The translations under genes and the position numbers were made by a program. The notes beneath the pieces were generated by a model, which was not told the DNA's origin, did not search any database, and worked only from the letters and a program-made list of their open reading frames with translations. Of a DNA stretch of 64,000 nucleotides, positions 54,781 to 64,000 are shown in pieces. The stretch lies in assembly GCA_009746045.1 (NCBI GenBank), contig RPFO01000080.1:2663136-2727135 (forward strand), written 5' to 3'. How positions within the stretch are numbered: position 1 is the stretch's first letter; every line of letters starts with the position of its first letter. This DNA comes from Mesostigma viride. Its lineage: Eukaryota; Streptophyta; Mesostigmatophyceae; Mesostigmatales; Mesostigmataceae.

Positions 54781-55206
54781 ACTACATGCCGGACCTATGT
54801 GACACAACTGCTTAATTGAAGATGCAGGGCTTCTTCTGGGACTATCCGTACTCTGCGCCCGCATGATTGACAAGGAGAAATAGGCTGCCATCTGCGATAA
54901 GCACCTTCTTGAGGGGTATGCTCCTGTTTTCTCCCCACGGGCCCCGCGGCCCGTTGCTAGCCAGCTTAGAAGTCCGCAGGTGGAGGCTGTTGGCCCTGAG
55001 GATAGCCGCTACACTACCGCCTCGTCTGCCATTACAGTAGAGGACAGCTCGCGGATGAGGATTACATCCCCATCTAGTGCTTAACGGTTGGGGAATGATG
55101 CAGACGATATTTGTTTAAACTTTTGTGTAATTTTTTTTTCTAATGAGATTAATAGCATAGTACTCTGTGGCATGCCTTTGCGCATGACACGCAAGTACTT
55201 ACTTAC
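54781..55206. other. Unassigned repeat-derived segment
   Basis: No gene. Contains the inverted counterparts of 51940-52355 and a short ACTT repeat at about 55195-55212. Part (54810-54910) also matches, inverted, 58630-58745 and 58917-59035. Confidence 0.4.
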
Positions 55207-55367
55207 TTACTTACTACGTGCCATCTATCCTTGCGTACCATCTGCCTCCATATTACAGACAAACCAGAAGGCTGCCCGGGTGTGAGCCCGTCACGTCTAG
55301 TGTAGCGCATGTCCAGTGCCGAGTCTATAACGAAAAGTCCACGGGTGGCGGCCCTGCCGCGCGCAAT
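55207..55367 (-). mobile_element. LINE family A internal fragment
   Basis: Minus-strand match to 8430-8590 (the region around GCGGCAGGGCCGCCACCCG and the WRQMVRKDRWQ codons). Its truncation point GCGCAATGCTAGCAATTAAT recurs at 58755, so the junction was duplicated after insertion. Confidence 0.65.
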
Positions 55368-55520
55368 GCTAGCAATTAATTATAATTAATTTTCGTGCTC
55401 GATCCCGTTGGGGAGTCACGGAGCACCGAAGTGCGCTTTTAATCCCTGTGTATGCACAACAGGCTAGCAATGGGCCGAGGGGCCTGTGGCCGTGGATAAA
55501 GCAGGAGCATGCCCCTCATA
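55365..55520 (-). mobile_element. Family D 3' end (duplicated segment)
   Basis: Nearly the same as 58750-58925, including the family D hairpin, GTGCGCTTTTAATCCC and GGATAAAGCAGGAGCATGCC. The two are paralogous by segmental duplication. Confidence 0.6.
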
Positions 55521-55679
55521 TGTCCATCATGCGAGCCACGAGCCACGAGGCAGCCATGGCTGACGGCGGAGCTCATAACTTTCACGTTTGAGCACCGAAT
55601 TCAGCCGTGAATATGACAATCGACGCGTCTTTCTACGACGCACATGCTGATATAATTTTCTGAAGCTATTACGCAATAT

Positions 55680-57128
55680 ATGACGAGCAAACTCTCCTCG
55701 ACGCAACGCAGCCTGGCGGCTGCGCTCGGCAATGAAAATACGTCTGCAGCTCCGGCTGCAACTTCGCCATCTGAGGGCCGGAAGGCAGCATGGTGACACT
55801 AGTCGCGCACCGGCTGGTGGTCGCCCAGATACCTCCCGGGCTTTCCTCGCCCTCGATCTGCATCGCCTGACCCAAAGCGCAGTCGCCCAGGCGAACCTGG
55901 CTGGTCTGAGCGTGATTTTGACGTTGATCGGCTCTTTACCACCTTCGACGTCAACAGGCCTGCCTTTTTCGAAATGCCACGTCCCATCAAGATACTGGAG
56001 CTCGTGTTTTACGGGTTACACGCCTCACTGCTGGCCCTGTGCCAGCAACTCAACCCCAAAACGTACCCACTTTTTCCGCAACGGAGCTGACGGCCGGTTT
56101 TCCCACCGCGCGACGGTATCTGCATGACTGCATGCCCTGCTCCGACCAGCCTGGCCAGCTGGTCTCGCCCCCGCCTTCAGCTCGCAGCTCTCTTTACCCT
56201 GAGTCATTAAGCGCCCGGCCGAGGACCTCCTGCACCCCGCCCCCATTACCGAATCCACCTTCCTCCACCACCTCCACGACGCCCTCTCACAGCACGTGAC
56301 GCCCATTGCTGCAGATGTGGCAGCTGTGGGTCGCACGCTGGCTGCTGAGCTCCCCACCATCCCCACCGCCACCGCCACCCTCATCGCCTCCACCGGCGCC
56401 CCCCCCCCCCGCCTCCGCCTCCACCGACTCCATCACCGCCCAGCTCCGCGACATCGACCAGCGTCGGACAACATTTGCCATCGCTATCGAGGTCCTGCAG
56501 AACACCGCAGGCCTCACCGCCCAGGCGGTGAAGGACATTGCCGCCAAGCCAGCCCCTGCTGGCCTGGCCGGCGATGCTCCTCCCATCACGACCTGGGCGG
56601 GGCACACTACCTCCGGCACCACCTCCGCCGTCGCAGCCCAGCTCCAGCGGCAGACGCTTGACCTCCGCGAGGAGGCCGAGCTCGCCAAGCGCAGCCTCAT
56701 CGTCATCGTCAGGAACTTCGACATGGAGGAAGGTGAGAATTCCGAGAAGCTTACGCGTGCGTTTGAGAGAGAAATCCTTGGTCGCATGGGCCTTAATGGT
56801 GAGATCGAGCTGGTCGCCCACCGCCTTCCCCGCGCGCGGGGTAAGGCAGGGGCGCCCCCGGCTGCTCCTTCTCACCTTTCAGAACCTGGCGGACAAGATT
56901 TCTTTCCTCAGACGCCGCAAGCGGCTCGAGAAGACTCACTTCACCCTTGACGACGACTTGACCCTGACGCAGCAACAAGGGCGACGGGAGCTATGGCCGA
57001 CCTACCTCCAGCTCCGGCAGACCAAGGCGGGGCAGCCGGTGTACTGGAAGGGGGCGGCCATCTACGTCGGCCACAAGCCCTGGCATGCGACCCCCCCGGC
57101 CCCAACGACTCCAGACGCCCCAGCTTAG
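55680..57128 (+). pseudogene. L1-like ORF1 protein, frame-broken
   Basis: ATG at 55680 begins MTSKLSSTQRSLAAALGNEN; a TGA follows within 40 codons and the frame shifts. Then: DPKRSR and a helix-rich N-terminal part (about 55870-56080), a Pro-rich linker, ITAQLRDIDQR with following heptad-like helices (56306-56740), EREILGRMGLNGEIELV, and LTFQNLADKISFLRRRKRL / RRELWPTYLQL in a third frame (56860-57030). This is the coiled coil, RRM and C-terminal order of L1 ORF1p. Confidence 0.7.
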
Positions 57129-57665
57129 GGGAATACAGCATGCAGTAGTAGTGTAGAATAGATAGACCGTGGCCACATGCCACATGTACGCCTCCTACAG
57201 GCACTAGGCCAGCTGACAAGCAGCTCACAAGCATTATTTAGCCATGTACATGTGTGCCTACGATGTGGCCCACACCCCAGATGATGCCTAGTAGCTTTTT
57301 TTAGTTATGCTGTGCCCATGCAGAGAGCTGCTCTCTGCTGAGATGCCACGCTCTACTGGCTTTTGTATAGCTATGCTGATCTTCCCCCCCATAACAGGCT
57401 CGATCCCCCTTAGCTGGGCATAGCTTGATAGATAATGGGGATGCAGGTGCCCTGGTGCACCTAGAGCAAGGGTCGTTTACATTCCCACCCTTGCAGGAAG
57501 TAGCTTAGAATGTATTATTATAGGCCATATGCCCCTTCTCAAGGGCTATGTGCTACATGTACATATACTACTCCCAACGGAGTTATGTTCCTAATTAATT
57601 AATTAATTAATTAATTAATTAATTAATTAATTAATTATTAATTATTAATTAAGTAATTAATTAAT
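55680..57665 (+). mobile_element. ORF1-only L1-like element (family C), copy 2
   Basis: ORF1 (55680-57128), a 460-base 3' UTR, the hairpin CATA...ACTCC-CAAC-GGAGT-TATG (57562-57587) and a pure (TTAA)n tail (57592-57665). No ORF2 follows ORF1. Same plan as 32470-34300. Confidence 0.7.
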
Positions 57666-57675
57666 GCCCCTCAGG

Positions 57676-58620
57676 AAGGGGGCGGCCATCTACGGCGGCC
57701 ACAAGCCCTGGCACGCGACCCCCGCGGCCCCAGTGCACGACTCCAGACGCCTCAGCCTGGGGGAATACAGCAGTCATCGTGTAGAATAGTTAGACAGTGG
57801 CCTTGTACACTGTGCAAGCCTACTACAGGCACTATACAAGCTGATTCATTACATTACATTACATTACATTACATTACATTACATTACATTACATTACATT
57901 ACATTACATTACATTACATTACATTACATTACATTACATTACATTACATTACATTACATTACATTACATTACATTACATTACATTACATTACATTACATT
58001 ACATTACATTACATTACATTACATTACATTACATTACATTACATTAAATTAAATTAAATTAAATTATAACATGACTCCGTTGGGAGATCATGTAGCACAT
58101 ATTCCCGTGGATGGATGGAGGGGGGGACAAAGCCGCGAAACCGAACTAATCTAACTCTAAGCTAATCTACTCTAGAAAACGGGCTACCTATTCTACTCAG
58201 CAAAGCGCCCCTTCCGCTTGGGGGGAGGGGGCTTGGGGGGAGCTGATTCATGATGAGCATTAATTAGTCATGTAAATGTGTGCCCATGACGCGCCATGTA
58301 AACCAGATGATGCCTAGCTTTATTATTTAGTTATGCTGTGACTACGCAGAGAGCCACTCTCTGCTGAGAAGCCATGCCTTAGCTTTTGTCTAGCCATGTT
58401 GATCTTCTCTCCCCATGACAGGCTCCCCCTTAGCTGGGCATAGCTTGATAGATCATGGGGGTGCAGGTGCCCTTGTGCACCCCGAGCAAGTGTCGTTTAC
58501 ATTCCCACCCTTGCAGGAAGTAGCTTAATTAGAATGTATTAAAAGCCATATGCCCCTTCTCTGGGATATGTGCTACATATATACTCCCAACGGAGTTATG
58601 TTTCTAATTAATTAATTCAT
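57676..58620 (+). mobile_element. ORF1-only family C, 5'-truncated copy split by LINE B
   Basis: Starts within the ORF1 C-terminal codons (compare 57046), continues through the 3' UTR, is interrupted at 57850-58240, then resumes to the hairpin ACTCC-CAAC-GGAGT (about 58592-58608) and an AATTAATTAATT tail. Confidence 0.75.
57850..58240 (-). mobile_element. LINE family B 3' fragment with expanded pentanucleotide tail
   Basis: Flanked by the 11-bp target duplication AGCTGATTCAT (57839-57849 and 58241-58251). On the minus strand: 3' UTR, hairpin CATGATCTCC-CAAC-GGAGTCATG, tail (AATTT)n, then about 190 bases of (AATGT)n. Confidence 0.85.
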
Positions 58621-58623
58621 TAG

Positions 58624-59040
58624 TGCCCCTCAGGAATTAAGGTGCTTATCACAGACGGCAGCCTGTTTCTCCTTGTCTATCATGCGGCCGGCGTGTAGTA
58701 CAGATAGTCCCAGAAGCCCTGCATCCTCAATCAGTTGTGTACATGGCGGCCCTGCCGCACGCAATGCTAGCAATTAATTATAATTAAGTCATTAAACTCG
58801 TGCTCCCGTTGGGGAGTCACGGAGCACCGAAGTGCGCTTTTAATCCCTGTGTGTGCACAACAGGCTAGCAATGGGCCGCGGGGCCTGTGGCCGTGGATAA
58901 AGCAGGAGCATGCCCCTCAGGAATTAAGGTGCTTATCGCAGACGGCAGCCCGTTTCTCCTTGTCTATCATGCGGCCGGCGCGTAGTACAGATAGTCCCAG
59001 AAGCCCCGGCATCCTCAATCAGTTGTGTCACATAGGTCCG
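58624..59040. repeat. Local segmental duplication (about 287-bp spacing)
   Basis: GCCCCTCAGGAATTAAGG and the next 115 bases occur at 58624 and again at 58911 with a few changes. Between them lies a copy of the 55365-55520 segment with the family D hairpin. Confidence 0.7.
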
Positions 59041-59221
59041 GGTCGCGCAGCGTCAGTGCGGGGCGCGCGCGAGTTTGCCAGTGGGTTGTGATGGGACGGC
59101 AAGGGGTCCGACCCTGCCATAGGAGGAGGTGTCGGTCTACCTGGTTGGCCAGTCCTAAAACGCCCGCAGGGCCCACATCGGTATTCACCTGGTCTGTGCG
59201 GGCAAGATGGATTAATTAATA

Positions 59222-59500
59222 TACACGCAACTGCGTCACGTGAGCATATAGGGAGAGGAACATGGGATAGAATGGATGATGCTAGCTATCTAGTTCCTAG
59301 TTACAGGGTTGTGGGCACCACAGCCCGAATCACTAGCTATGAATGCCAACGCGGAGCCCCCACTGACTTGGGGGTACGTGGTCTCCTTCATCACTACTTG
59401 CCATCTATCCTTGCGAGCCATCTGCCTCCATCCTGTAGACAGGGCCAGGAGGCTGCCCGGGCGTGAGCCCGTCCCGTCTAGGGTAGCCGACATGGATTAC
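59222..59500 (-). mobile_element. LINE family A 3' end fragment
   Basis: Minus-strand ORF2 tail (GWRQMARKDRWQVVMKET) followed by the family A 3' UTR and a TTAATTAATATAC tail. The hairpin stem is partly eroded (ACGCAACTGCGTCACGTG). Confidence 0.75.
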
Positions 59501-59757
59501 TTACTTATTTACTTACTTAATTATACATCCCGGCCCAGCAATGATCGACCTCTTTCTTCATTCAATTCTTGTTTTGTTATTAGTATTACTGTTTTGTTAT
59601 TATTTATTTATAAATGTTGTTATTAAAATTAAATTAAATTAAATTATAACATGCCTCCGTGGGGAGGTCATGTAGCACATATTCCATGATGGATGGGGTG
59701 GAGGAAGCCGCGTGATCGAACTATACTAACGCTAAGCTATCTAGAAAATCCTAACTA

Positions 59758-60699
59758 CACTACTCATCAAAACGCCTCCTCCGCTTGGGGGGAGGGGGCT
59801 TGCCCACAGGGTCGGGCGTGTGCGCCTTGACAATCTTCTTCCACCGCGTCTTGTCCTGCATGACAGTCCAAAGACGGGAGAGAGAGTGGATGCGGTGCTC
59901 AAACTGGGCTGGGACCACGAGGTCGTCCAGCAACATCTGAACGTAGTTCGTGACAGGTTTCCCTACCCGTTTGGGAATGTCCGCGGGGCCAGGCCAGGTC
60001 AGAATGTGCCGCCCTGGCTGGCCAAGCCGCTGGGGGCCGGCCAGACCGAGGGTGGTGTCGACCTGGCTGGTGCGGGCAAGGTGTCCTACAAATGCTATCC
60101 TACGCTGCCTAATCTCGTCCGAACCACGAGGCATGCCATGATATAAAGACTCGGATGACGGGCGCTCGGAAAAACCTACGTTAAGGACCTGTCGGAGCAT
60201 CCTGTAAACCGTGCCGTCTAGCCTTAGTAGCTGCCAGTTTGGGTGGGAGGGTCCACGCCTCGGCGCCATACGTGAGCACCGTGAGGACGAGGACCTAGCT
60301 TGAAGATCGAGCATGCGCTTGCGGTGCCCGCCATGCAGGCCCTTCGAGCGCCAGTAGGGTGTGAGCGAACGGAGCTTGGCCCAGGCAAGGCCGATGCGGG
60401 TGTCCACATCGTCGGCAGTGTCAGGAACTGCCAGCTCCCCAACAGCTTGAAGCGGTCGCGGAACGGGACCTCCGTCCCGTCGAGCAGGCGCGGCAGCGGT
60501 GGCGGTTTACTGGAGGCCCCAATCACCATCGCCTCGGTTTTGACACTAATCTCCAACCCCACCGCCCGCGCCTCCAGGCCCAGGCAGTCCAGCCAGGTCT
60601 GAATGTGCTCGGGGCTCTCGATGAGGGTGGTATCATCCGCATAAATCAGGACGGCAAGGCGGTAACCAGGTCTAACCCCGCCGTGCTCTTTCACGTTAA
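59758..60699 (-). pseudogene. LINE family B ORF2, C-terminal half
   Basis: Frame 60694-60224 has LIYADDTTLIE (YADD active site), GLEARAVGLEIS and RLLDGTEVPFRDRFKLLGS. After a frame break at about 60400 the frame 60407-59758 gives RLDGTVYRMLRQVLNVGF and RRIAFVGHLARTSQVDT and ends KPPPPKRRRRFDE. It joins directly to 62044-63159 if the TTAA element is ignored. Confidence 0.85.
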
Positions 60700-62043
60700 C
60701 CCTTAGTCGGGAAACTACCCGACCTGTCGGGTAGTTTGACTAACGGTCGAATTTTGCGCCGCGCCGTGAGCGCCGCGCCACTTGTGACGGATGTCAGTGG
60801 TCCGGTGGGTCCGGGGACACTTAGGGACGAGGGTGGTGCATATGTTTGGGGGTAATATTCGCCATAGCCTGGTAATTACAACGTGCATTGAGCAGGTATC
60901 ACGTGACTTTGGCGGGAAATTTTCACTCGCGCGCGCGCGTAACTAGATATGGCTGCCAGCATGCCGTTCTCACGGAAATTTTGCGTGTCGAGGCTAGAAA
61001 CGGTTCAGAATTTCGCTCAGAATGACTTTGCGTGATTTTCGTAGGTCAGGCATGGCCAAACTTGTAGGATTGGGAAAATTCAGGTAGGAAAATACTGCCT
61101 TCTGGGTCGTCAGTGCCAGATGAGTAATCGCTTATCATATTTCCATTTTATCCTCGTGGCCGGGCAGTCTGCGCCAGCCCAAGCATCCAGATTTGGTACC
61201 GGATGTCCGCTGATGCGTTTGCTGGGAATGCGGACGCGTTGATAGGTAATATTTGAACGGAGCATCAACCTTGTAATCATAAAGGATGCATGCATGATGC
61301 GGCTATGGCGACCTATGCCTGTAAAGCAATGGTATGTGTGAGATATGAGGGTCCCGGCCAGTGGAATCCGGGCAGGACGTGAACGAGCCAGGTATGGCAA
61401 CGTGTTTGCGTGTCCTTTGCAGCGGAATACGTCTCCCATGCATTATATTTGACGAGCTTTTTAGTGCACCTTTCAGCAAGCCTCCATGCCTGCTGTAAAG
61501 AGGGGTATTAGCCCTGCAAGTGACCAGTTTATGGCATTTCTTTGGAGCATATCATTTCGTTAATGCAGGTAGGCAACATGTTTGTATTCCAGCACCTTTG
61601 GCAATCTTTTATAGCTTGCTATAATGCATTCTTGTATTGCATGTCTTAGATGGCTGTTTACGCGCGCGTAACCCACACACATATATGAGCACCTTATATA
61701 GGTCTAATGGGTTATCCGGGTGGTCTGACCCAAGGAAAGCACCATTGGACTATCCAACTAAGTTGTCCAATGTTGTTGTTGAGGTTCCATACCCTCCCTG
61801 GGAAGTTAGGTGGGGGTTCACTTTTCCTTGGGGAAAAAAGATCGTCTTTTGTCCAAGTTTGACTGGAGCTATCATCCAAATGCTTCGATAAACCCGTGGT
61901 ATTATTGCATATTCTGAAAGCCCTCGAAGTGTAGATACTCCTAGCATCTTGGTTGGGGGCATTTGGAGTTGTGGCCTGTGAGTTATGATTTTTCTCATTT
62001 TCAGGGGTCTGAAAGTGCCAAAAATGGTCCTCCCGACTAAGGG
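60700..62043. mobile_element. TTAA-type TIR element 3, inserted in LINE family B
   Basis: The ends CCCTTAGTCGGGA are inverted at 60700 and 62031-62043. TTAA is present on the left (60696-60699) but missing on the right, where GGGGGATGCC follows. The family B copy at 52580 reads ACATCCTTAACGATC at this site, so the target did contain TTAA. A subterminal hairpin with 12-bp stem AAACTACCCGAC and 2-base loop lies at 60712-60737. No transposase ORF. Confidence 0.75.
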
Positions 62044-63159
62044 GGATGCCCAAGCCTGGCTCGAACCCAGCAGTAAAGCGCGCACGTGCCGGCCGGCGCA
62101 TGACGTGATCCACGACAATAATGAACAGGTATGGGGACAGGACACAACCTTGCCACACCCCGTGGTGAAGGGGGAATGGTGGGGTGGTGCCTTCCGCAGT
62201 CCGCACTACTGCCTGTGAGCCCTCATACAGTCGGCGAATGGCAGCAATAAACGCAGGTGGCACCCGATCCAGAGCTAGGATGGCCCAAAGAGCCTCCCAG
62301 AGAACCGTGTCAAAGGCTTTGATATAGTCAACAAAAATGAAGACCAGCGGCAAACTGTCAGGGGGAAGGCGACGCACCTCCTCCATCAATCGGCGCGCGA
62401 CAAACACAGCCATGACAGTGTTACGACCACGACGGAAACCCATCTGAGACTCACCCAGGTGTGGTCCAGCGCGGCGCGGAGCCTGTGCAGCATCATGCGC
62501 ATGAAGACCTTCAGCGCGGCGCTCTGGAGGCAGACACCCCGGTAGTTACCGGGGTCAGCAGCAGAGCCCTTCTTGTACAGCATGACGCGGATGGCCGTCT
62601 GCCACTCAGCAGGCGGAGGCTCTTCAGAGAGCAGGACACGGTTGCAGAACAACAGCAGAAGATCCCTAACCGCCAGATCAGGGGTCTTCAGCAGCTCAGC
62701 AGAAAGGTGGTCGGCATCGACCGCCGCATCGTACCGCAGGCGAGCAAGGGCGCCGTCCAATTCCTTCAAAGTGAAGGGGGGGACGACGTCGTCAGTGGCA
62801 AGGCAGCCCTCCTGCAAGGCGGGGACTTGGTAGTCCGCGGCCGAGGAGGGGGGCGCTGGTGGCGGCGGGGGTCCGGCGACCCCGAGGCGGGCGGCCGTCT
62901 CGGGGTGAAGCGGCGGGGGGGGGGCGCGAGCCCCACCGGTCAAGGAAACATTGTGGGCCAACCAGCGGTCAAGGCTGACCGGCGCCGTGCCGTCCCCCGT
63001 GTGCTCCACCGGGGTGCGCTGCCGCCGGCCGCCGAGCCGGTCGAGGTGGTACCACATGTCCTTGCCCTGGTTGCGAGCCTGGCAGGCCTTGGCATCCGCG
63101 ATGCACTGGGCCGCCTCCGCGTCCTGAGCGTGCTCGTAGGCCTCCACAAGGGCGGGCAA
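62044..63159 (-). pseudogene. LINE family B ORF2, N-terminal RT part
   Basis: Frame 63159-62450: linker upstream of RT, then PPPAEWQTAIRVMLYKKGSA and NYRGVCLQSAALKVFMRMM (RT fingers). After a frame break at about 62450, the frame 62443-62044 gives MGFRRGRNTVMAVFVARRL, FIFVDYIKAFDTVLW (catalytic Asp) and GVWQGCVLSPYLF. Confidence 0.85.
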
Positions 63160-63239
63160 TGTTGTTATTATCTTCTTATTTTATCTATTTTTCGTGTAGA
63201 CTTCGTGTGTGTGTGTTCTTTTTCCTTAGTTCTGGTTTT

Positions 63240-63335
63240 TTCTTTTGTTTGTTACCATCTGTCTCCCTCCCACTGAGGACTTATGCTCACGTGACGCGGT
63301 CACGTGTCTATTAATTAATTAAATAATTAATCTGT
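63240..63335 (+). mobile_element. LINE family A 3' end fragment
   Basis: Plus-strand 3' UTR with hairpin CACGTGAC-GCG-GTCACGTG and a TATTAATTAATTAAATAATT tail. A T-rich stretch of unknown origin (63160-63240) separates it from LINE B. Confidence 0.75.
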
Positions 63336-64000
63336 CTCCCTAAGGCCTCCATGCAGGTCTTCCTACATATAGCCACGCGGCTCCCGCGGTCTTTGCGCCT
63401 CTCCTCTCAGATAAAGTTACCCTGTTGTCCTTCCACGCCGCTGGATCGCCATGCGTCAAGGAATAGTTGTCTCACTTAACACATGGCCCTCAGATAATTG
63501 CTAGCTTATCTGTCGGGGCTGCACCTCGATCATGCATGTGCATGCCATATCCAAGATGCAAACATCGCGAGCAGAACTACCAGATCGAAGAAAGGTTTGG
63601 CATTGATGAAGAAGTATAGCATGAAGAACAGCAACCCCACCAGAAACAACAGCATATATACCCACGAGCTATTCAGTGCCCCAAATGTGGGTGTTGCTTG
63701 TATGTGTTAATGTAAAAGCTGTGATAGTACTCCCTTGCCTCATTTTACACCCTTCGATCACTACCTCCTTGTAGCCAGCAAAGCCTTCACATTCTGTTGT
63801 TGCGTCAGCAACAATCACATCCCTGAGAACCAGCAAGCACAAAGTGCCAGGGCCAGGGGAGGCTCGTCATGACCACAATACACTGCACATCACACAAGTG
63901 CCCTTTAGTCTGTCCATCCCTGTTCATAGTTTACTACAATATACTGTCAATGAGCTCCTGCAACGGGGCCAGTTCCTTTTTGTCGATCAGACCAAACGCC
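63336..64000. other. Unassigned right end of window
   Basis: No coding region, repeat or RNA gene that I can support; the one ORF over 60 codons (63498-63710) has no recognisable features. Confidence 0.5.

Larger units (their letters stand above)
59628..63160 (-). mobile_element. L1-like LINE, family B, longest copy, split by TTAA element 3
   Basis: ORF2 from the region upstream of RT to the stop, the 3' UTR, the hairpin CCTCC-CCAC-GGAGG between CATG arms (about 59653-59675) and an AATTTAATTT tail. 5'-truncated at about 63160 (no endonuclease domain). Confidence 0.85.

Overview
The window reads as a transposon-packed piece of nuclear DNA from a eukaryote of the green lineage, most likely a GC-rich green alga. 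The reason is one spliced host gene, a plant-type HemW (radical-SAM heme chaperone / HemN-like protein) at 38293-51470. It has ten recognisable exons, GT-AG introns, and spacing and motifs that match land-plant members of the family. Nothing prokaryotic is present: no operons, no ribosome binding sites, no rRNA, no convincing tRNA and no CRISPR. || Layout. 1-1938: Copia-like polyprotein fragment (protease tail, RT, RNase H) running off the left edge. 2421-4109: TTAA-flanked terminal-inverted-repeat (TIR) element. 5023-7185: frame-broken superfamily 2 helicase resembling viral origin-binding proteins. 7381-8789: 3' part of an L1-like LINE (family A). 8811-9117: two strong hairpins. 9381-31678: a cluster of nine insertions of LINEs with a C-terminal restriction-like endonuclease (RLE), each next to a TATATATGTG-type site. 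Two copies are nearly full length. Each of those has its own 170-bp tandem array at the 5' end and a frame-broken protein carrying PHD, RING-H2 and C2H2 fingers, RT, a CCHC knuckle and the RLE. Both are hit by later DNA transposons (14385-16464; 26997-27582). 31866-35340: L1-like 3' ends and two ORF1-only elements. 35345-38292: unassigned. 38293-51470: hemW, with introns full of pure tetranucleotide runs and larger tandem repeats. 51471-64000: a nest of L1-like LINE families (A, B, C, D), ORF1-only copies, a CACTA-ended miniature element at 52720-53308, and a third TTAA-type element at 60700-62043 that splits a LINE. || How it fits together. The RLE LINE appears to target a TATATATGTG tract and leaves a fresh copy of it beside each insertion, so copies pile up in series. 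The L1-like families end in a short 3' hairpin that keeps its shape through paired base changes, followed by a simple-sequence tail. That is what a reverse transcriptase recognising its own 3' end would need, and ORF1-only elements with the same hairpin look like its parasites. In hemW, many intron ends carry degenerate echoes of the neighbouring exon edge, which suggests that the introns grew by local duplication across splice junctions. Coordinates and splice sites were read by eye; no database search was run.
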